Shown: in pieces, positions 49,928 through 53,293 of the stretch
Layout of the letters: each line of letters starts with the position of its first letter
Numbering within the stretch: position 1 is the first letter of the stretch
Assembly (NCBI GenBank): GCA_028718565.1
Contig: JAQULO010000003.1
Span: 19,999-73,291 of the forward strand
DNA length: 53,293 nucleotides
From: Syntrophales bacterium
GTDB taxonomy: Bacteria > Desulfobacterota > Syntrophia > Syntrophales > UBA2210
Direction of reading: 5' to 3'
Made by a program: the position numbers and the translations under genes
Notes under the pieces: model-generated
Seen by the model: the letters and a program-made list of their open reading frames with translations, nothing else
Database searches by the model: none
Told to the model about the DNA's origin: nothing

Positions 49928-50916
49928 TGCGACAGGTCGTGGTCTGGGCGGAGCGTAGAGATGGACGAATTACGGATGTGTCCCTGGAGACACTTCAGAA
50001 GGCGACTCGCCTTGCGAAGGCCCTGAATGGCTCGGTCGCGGCCATACTGATAGGTGATACATGCCGGACGTCCGCCGAAGAACTGATCCATTACGGCGCC
50101 GACAGGGTGTGGCTGATCGAGGATCATCGACTGGATCTATACCAGAGCGATCTGTATGCGAAAATTGTAACGGATATCATCGCGGAGGCCAAGCCGGAGA
50201 TCGTCCTGATGGGGGGGACCTCCATCGGGATGGACCTCGCGCCGCGGGTCGCCGCGAAGCTGAAGACGGGGCTCACCGCGCACTGCATCGACCTGTATAT
50301 CGAGAATATCGACGGGAGAGACCAGCTTATCCCGGTGGTCCCCGGCTGGGGGGGACAGCTGATGGTAAAGATTACGTGCCCGGATCATCGGCCCCAGATG
50401 GCCACCGTCCGTCCCGGCGTCATGGACAGGGGGAGGGTGGATACGTCGCGCAGCGGAGAGATAATCCCGGTCGCACCCACAATCCGCGAGAGCGACTTCA
50501 GGGCGAAGACCCTGGAGATGGTAAAAGAGGAAGAGAAGGAAACGCTGCTGGAGGACGCGCAGATCATCGTTTCCGGGGGGTTTGGCCTCTACGGGTCGGG
50601 GGGCTTTGAACCGGTTGAACGGCTTGCCTCCGCCCTCCACGGCGAGGTGGCGGGGACGAGGCCGGCCTTCGATCAGGGGTGGATACCCGAATCGCGGATG
50701 ATCGGGCAGAGCGGCAGGACAGTGCGGCCGGGGCTCTTTGTCAGCGTGGGGGCCTCCGGCGCGATGCATTACACGACCGGGTTTCTCAAGGCGAAGGTTA
50801 TCGTGGCGATCGACAAGAACCCGATCGCCCCGATATTTGATATTGCCGATTTCGGTATCGCGGAAGACCTAAGCAGGATCATCCCTTGCCTGATTGAACA
50901 ACTGGAGAACCATTAA
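49927..50916 (+). CDS. etfA: Electron transfer flavoprotein alpha subunit (second set), divergent FAD motif
   Basis: 329 residues. The C-terminal FAD block is GQSGRTVRPGLFVSVGASGAMHYTTGF near 258-284, in place of the usual YIACGISGAIQHLAGM; the highly conserved Gln-His of the FAD contact becomes Met-His-Tyr. IDKNPIAPIFDIADFGIAEDL is conventional. The neighbouring acyl-CoA dehydrogenase overlaps in DNA and is its likely partner. The altered motif may shift the flavin potential. Confidence 0.92.
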   Translation: MRQVVVWAERRDGRITDVSLETLQKATRLAKALNGSVAAILIGDTCRTSAEELIHYGADRVWLIEDHRLDLYQSDLYAKIVTDIIAEAKPEIVLMGGTSIGMDLAPRVAAKLKTGLTAHCIDLYIENIDGRDQLIPVVPGWGGQLMVKITCPDHRPQMATVRPGVMDRGRVDTSRSGEIIPVAPTIRESDFRAKTLEMVKEEEKETLLEDAQIIVSGGFGLYGSGGFEPVERLASALHGEVAGTRPAFDQGWIPESRMIGQSGRTVRPGLFVSVGASGAMHYTTGFLKAKVIVAIDKNPIAPIFDIADFGIAEDLSRIIPCLIEQLENH

Positions 50917-50932
50917 CACAGATAGGAGAAGA

Positions 50933-52066
50933 ATGAACATGTTTGAACTGACCAAGCAGCAGGAGATGTTGAGAACAATGGTCCGTGAATTCGCGGACAC
51001 CGAACTGGCCCCGAAGGCCCTGGAGCTGGACCGGAAGGGAGAATTCCCGAGAGACCTCGTCAAGAAACTGGGGGATCAGGGCCTTATCGGCATGGCCGCG
51101 TCAAAGGATCTGGGTGCGGCCGGCATGGGGTACCTGGCCGGAACTCTGGCCATCGAAGAGCTGGGACGGGTCTATCCCTCGCTGGCGTTTCTGCTGGAGG
51201 TAAGCCAGGCCCCCATCTACGCCATAGAGCACTTCGGGACGGAGGAGCAGAAAAAGAAATACCTCCCCGGCGTCATCAAGGGAGACAAGATCATGTCCAT
51301 CGCCGCCACGGAAGCGACCGGGGGGTCAGTCCTGGCAAAGCCTGCGACCGAGGCCGTGGCTGATGGCGACGAGTACGTCATCAACGGGAGGAAGGTCTAC
51401 ATTACCAACGGCGGCGTGGCCGACCACTGCGTCCTCCTCGCCAAGACCGGGGAAAAGACCAGCACCTTCGTCGTGGGGAAGGACAACCCCGGGTTTATCG
51501 TCAGCCGAAGGCAGGAGATGACGGGCTTCAAGGCGGTCGATATCAGCGAGATCTCCTTCAATGACTGTCGTGTCCCGAAAGAAGACATGATAGGGAAGGA
51601 AGGGTCGGGCCTGGGCATTGCGATGACCGCCTTTATCGTCAACCGGCCCGCTATCGGCGCGATCGGCCTGGGTATCGCCCGCGGCGCCTTCGAAATCGCG
51701 GTGAAGTACGCCAAGGAGCGTATCCTCAACGGCCGGCCGATCAGCACCCTCCAGGCTATCCAGTTCATGCTGGTGGATATGGAGACCCAGATCGAAGCGG
51801 CTAAGTGGCTCATCTATTACCCCTGCGCCGCCATGGATCAGGGGTCGGACCCCAGCACCGTCGCCAAGCACTCCGCCCGCGCCAAGGTGGTCGGCGCGCA
51901 GGCGGCCCTCGATGTCACGCAGCAGGCGATGCAGATACTGGGGGGATACGGCGTAAGCCCGGAATACCATCTGCCCCGGCTGCTCAACGACGCCCTGGAG
52001 CTGTTTCCCGCCGAAGGCACCTCTCAGGTCATGAAGGTGATCCAGGCAGGTGAGATCGTAAGATAA
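50933..52066 (+). CDS. Acyl-CoA dehydrogenase (ETF-linked)
   Basis: 377 residues from ATG 50933 with AGGAG close upstream. Segments include EFADTELAPKALELDRKGEFP, the FAD-binding IAATEATGGSV near 124, VYITNGGVADH near 152, and the active-site Glu361 in FPAEGTSQVMK. The normal TEPxAGSD is changed to TEATGGSV, so substrate and flavin contacts differ from SCAD. It probably oxidises (or reduces) a specific acyl-CoA with the EtfBA encoded upstream. The substrate cannot be named. Confidence 0.92.
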   Translation: MNMFELTKQQEMLRTMVREFADTELAPKALELDRKGEFPRDLVKKLGDQGLIGMAASKDLGAAGMGYLAGTLAIEELGRVYPSLAFLLEVSQAPIYAIEHFGTEEQKKKYLPGVIKGDKIMSIAATEATGGSVLAKPATEAVADGDEYVINGRKVYITNGGVADHCVLLAKTGEKTSTFVVGKDNPGFIVSRRQEMTGFKAVDISEISFNDCRVPKEDMIGKEGSGLGIAMTAFIVNRPAIGAIGLGIARGAFEIAVKYAKERILNGRPISTLQAIQFMLVDMETQIEAAKWLIYYPCAAMDQGSDPSTVAKHSARAKVVGAQAALDVTQQAMQILGGYGVSPEYHLPRLLNDALELFPAEGTSQVMKVIQAGEIVR

Positions 52067-52170
52067 GCATATGACGGCGCACTACCTTGCAGAAAAGACT
52101 GTTCGAAAGTCGTGCTGAGAAAGGCTGCGCAGGAAATCGGAACATCACGAAAACCGGGGATTGTCCCAGG

Positions 52171-52752
52171 TCAGTGTCCGCCTCCGTTCCTCGCACCTTC
52201 GAGGTCACCGGGGGAGTTGACGTTGAAAAACATCCTCCCCTCGGGATCGAACGGCGCGATGTTCTCGGGCGGGATCTCCAGGACCCGTGCCCGTTCGTAA
52301 AAGCCGGTTATTTTCAGACAGTTTTCATTGATGCACTTTTTCATGACCGGCATGCATCGTCTGGAATAGATTGCGTGTAGGGGCTGAAGTCCTTCGGGCT
52401 GCACCGGGACCACGATATCGTAGCCCTTGGCCCTCCCCTTCATATACCGTATGAAATCGGCGTTCAGAAAGGGCATATCGCAGGGGCATACGAAGGCGTG
52501 TTCGCAGGATGAATGGAAAAGGCCCGTATAGATGCCCCCCAGAGCGGCCTTCCCCTTGATGATGTCCGTGACGATCTTCACATCAAACTCAAGATATGCG
52601 AGGGGCTCGTTGGTGACCAGGACGATTTCCTGAAACAGCTCCCTGAATATCCGTATCGTCCTGTCAATGATCCGCTCCCCATCTATCCGTACAAACGCCT
52701 TGTTTGCGCCCATACGGGTATTTTTTCCGCCCGATAGTATGATTCCCGTCAT
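52171..52752 (-). CDS. mobA: Molybdenum cofactor guanylyltransferase
   Basis: 193 residues. The nucleotide-binding loop ILSGGKNTRMGANKAF is at 4-19, VCPCDMPFLNADF (metal-binding Asp) near 88, and MFFNVNSPGDLEGA near the end is typical of MobA. It attaches GMP to molybdopterin, giving the cofactor of formate dehydrogenases and related enzymes. It begins 16 bases after the alcohol dehydrogenase gene. No molybdoenzyme is in the window. Confidence 0.92.
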   Translation of the reverse strand: MTGIILSGGKNTRMGANKAFVRIDGERIIDRTIRIFRELFQEIVLVTNEPLAYLEFDVKIVTDIIKGKAALGGIYTGLFHSSCEHAFVCPCDMPFLNADFIRYMKGRAKGYDIVVPVQPEGLQPLHAIYSRRCMPVMKKCINENCLKITGFYERARVLEIPPENIAPFDPEGRMFFNVNSPGDLEGARNGGGH

Positions 52753-52767
52753 GAAAGTTTTCCCGTG

Positions 52768-53293
52768 CTATTTACAGAGCATGAGGATATCGGCGATAAC
52801 CTCTTCAGTATAATAATCCTTGAGCCCCCATACCTGCGCGAGGGCATACGCGTTTTTTGCGATTTTCTCGATATCTTTCCCCGGTATCTGCGCCCCTTCC
52901 AGGGACACGGGGCACCCGATGGATGCAAACCACTCTTTGAGACGTGCTATGGCCGCCGTCCCCGCCTTCAGGTCGTCCTGCTCTGCGATGCCGAAAATCT
53001 CCCTGCCCGGTCGCGCGAAGTGTGCCGGCTTCTCCTTGACAACGTACAGCATCCAAGCAGGGAGGACAATCGACAGTCCGGCGCCGTGCGCGATGTCGTA
53101 CAGCGCACTCAGTGAATGCTCCATCATGTGGACAGGAAGGCTTGTCTTTCCCATCCCCGCAGAGGACAGCCCGTTAAAGCCCAGTGTGGCGGCCCACATC
53201 ATGTTCGCCCTTGCGTCATAATCTGCCGGGTTCTTCAGTATGGTCTGCGTGCTTTCCATAACCGTTTGTATCAGGCCCTCCACAAGTCGGTTC
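52768..53293 (-). CDS. Iron-containing alcohol dehydrogenase, C-terminal part, 5' end beyond window
   Basis: The frame is open to the window edge, so at least half the enzyme is missing. The visible 175 residues contain NMMWAATLGFNGLSSAG and the metal-ligand His residues of HMMEHSLSALYDIAHGAGLSIVLPAWM, as in the YqhD/butanol dehydrogenase branch of group III alcohol dehydrogenases. These use NADPH to reduce aldehydes or ketones in the cytosol. The gene ends in TAG 16 bases before mobA. Confidence 0.9.
   Translation of the reverse strand, partial: NRLVEGLIQTVMESTQTILKNPADYDARANMMWAATLGFNGLSSAGMGKTSLPVHMMEHSLSALYDIAHGAGLSIVLPAWMLYVVKEKPAHFARPGREIFGIAEQDDLKAGTAAIARLKEWFASIGCPVSLEGAQIPGKDIEKIAKNAYALAQVWGLKDYYTEEVIADILMLCK

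Noticed and set aside
1-53293. CRISPR arrays, phage genes, rRNA or tRNA genes
   Set aside because: No regularly spaced repeats, phage structural genes or recognisable stable RNA genes were seen.

Overview
This window reads like a chromosomal segment of an anaerobic Gram-negative bacterium of the Desulfobacterota (former Deltaproteobacteria), most likely of Syntrophales or Syntrophobacterales type. The case rests on gene content: NfnAB, a heterodisulfide-reductase/flavin-oxidoreductase (Hdr-Flx) operon, AMP-forming acetyl-CoA synthetase, two electron-transfer flavoproteins (one next to a membrane FeS oxidoreductase of the ETF:menaquinone type), acyl-CoA dehydrogenases, and lipopolysaccharide genes that imply an outer membrane. 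The assignment is by gene content; no 16S rRNA or other marker is present.

Region 1 (1-3792): a partial release-factor-like gene, a decayed RNase Z tail, ribD coupled to a NusG paralogue, and an rfbA/rfbC-like pair for nucleotide-sugar metabolism. Region 2 (3847-15973): two minus-strand redox operons. nfnAB exchanges electrons between NADH, NADPH and ferredoxin. The Hdr-Flx operon runs from a giant 1479-residue HdrA through MvhD-like, FrhB-like, HdrC, HdrB, FlxB-like and FlxA-like subunits. Region 3 (16068-17190) is a scar holding an engB remnant and an internally deleted IS1182-type transposase. Region 4 (17191-19340): a small helical protein, two envelope proteins (FlgT-like and GNA1162-like) and a CDP-alcohol phosphatidyltransferase. 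Region 5 (19375-25814): acs, etfBA and a membrane FeS oxidoreductase. The acs and hdrA promoters carry the same kind of palindromic operator, so acetyl-CoA/acetate conversion and Hdr electron flow are probably controlled by one regulator.

Region 6 (25945-31523): housekeeping genes: an MBL hydrolase, purC, dnaJ, a cold-shock protein, efp with its modifying enzyme epmA, and a DUF3568 lipoprotein. Region 7 (31614-39218): an aminoarabinose lipid A modification operon with arnA split in two and an integral-membrane flippase-like protein at its head in place of arnEF. Region 8 (39219-47664) is the most unusual part: a palindrome-rich leader followed by ten co-directional genes forming a private type II fatty-acid-synthase-like pathway. 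It has malonyl transferase, acyl-CoA dehydrogenase, KAS III, FabA- and FabZ-type dehydratases, ketoreductase, KAS II, carrier protein, acyltransferase and phosphopantetheinyl transferase. It has no FabI/FabK/FabL/FabV-type enoyl reductase, and the acyl-CoA dehydrogenase may fill that role or desaturate. Its product is unknown.

Region 9 (47877-53293): nagZ on the minus strand, a second etfBA-acyl-CoA dehydrogenase operon of a different ETF type, then mobA and a partial iron-dependent alcohol dehydrogenase on the minus strand.

Promoters recognised by eye share a TTGAC-type -35, a 17-base spacer and a -10 that often begins TACC. All functional statements come from reading the sequence and from knowledge of the families; no database search was run.
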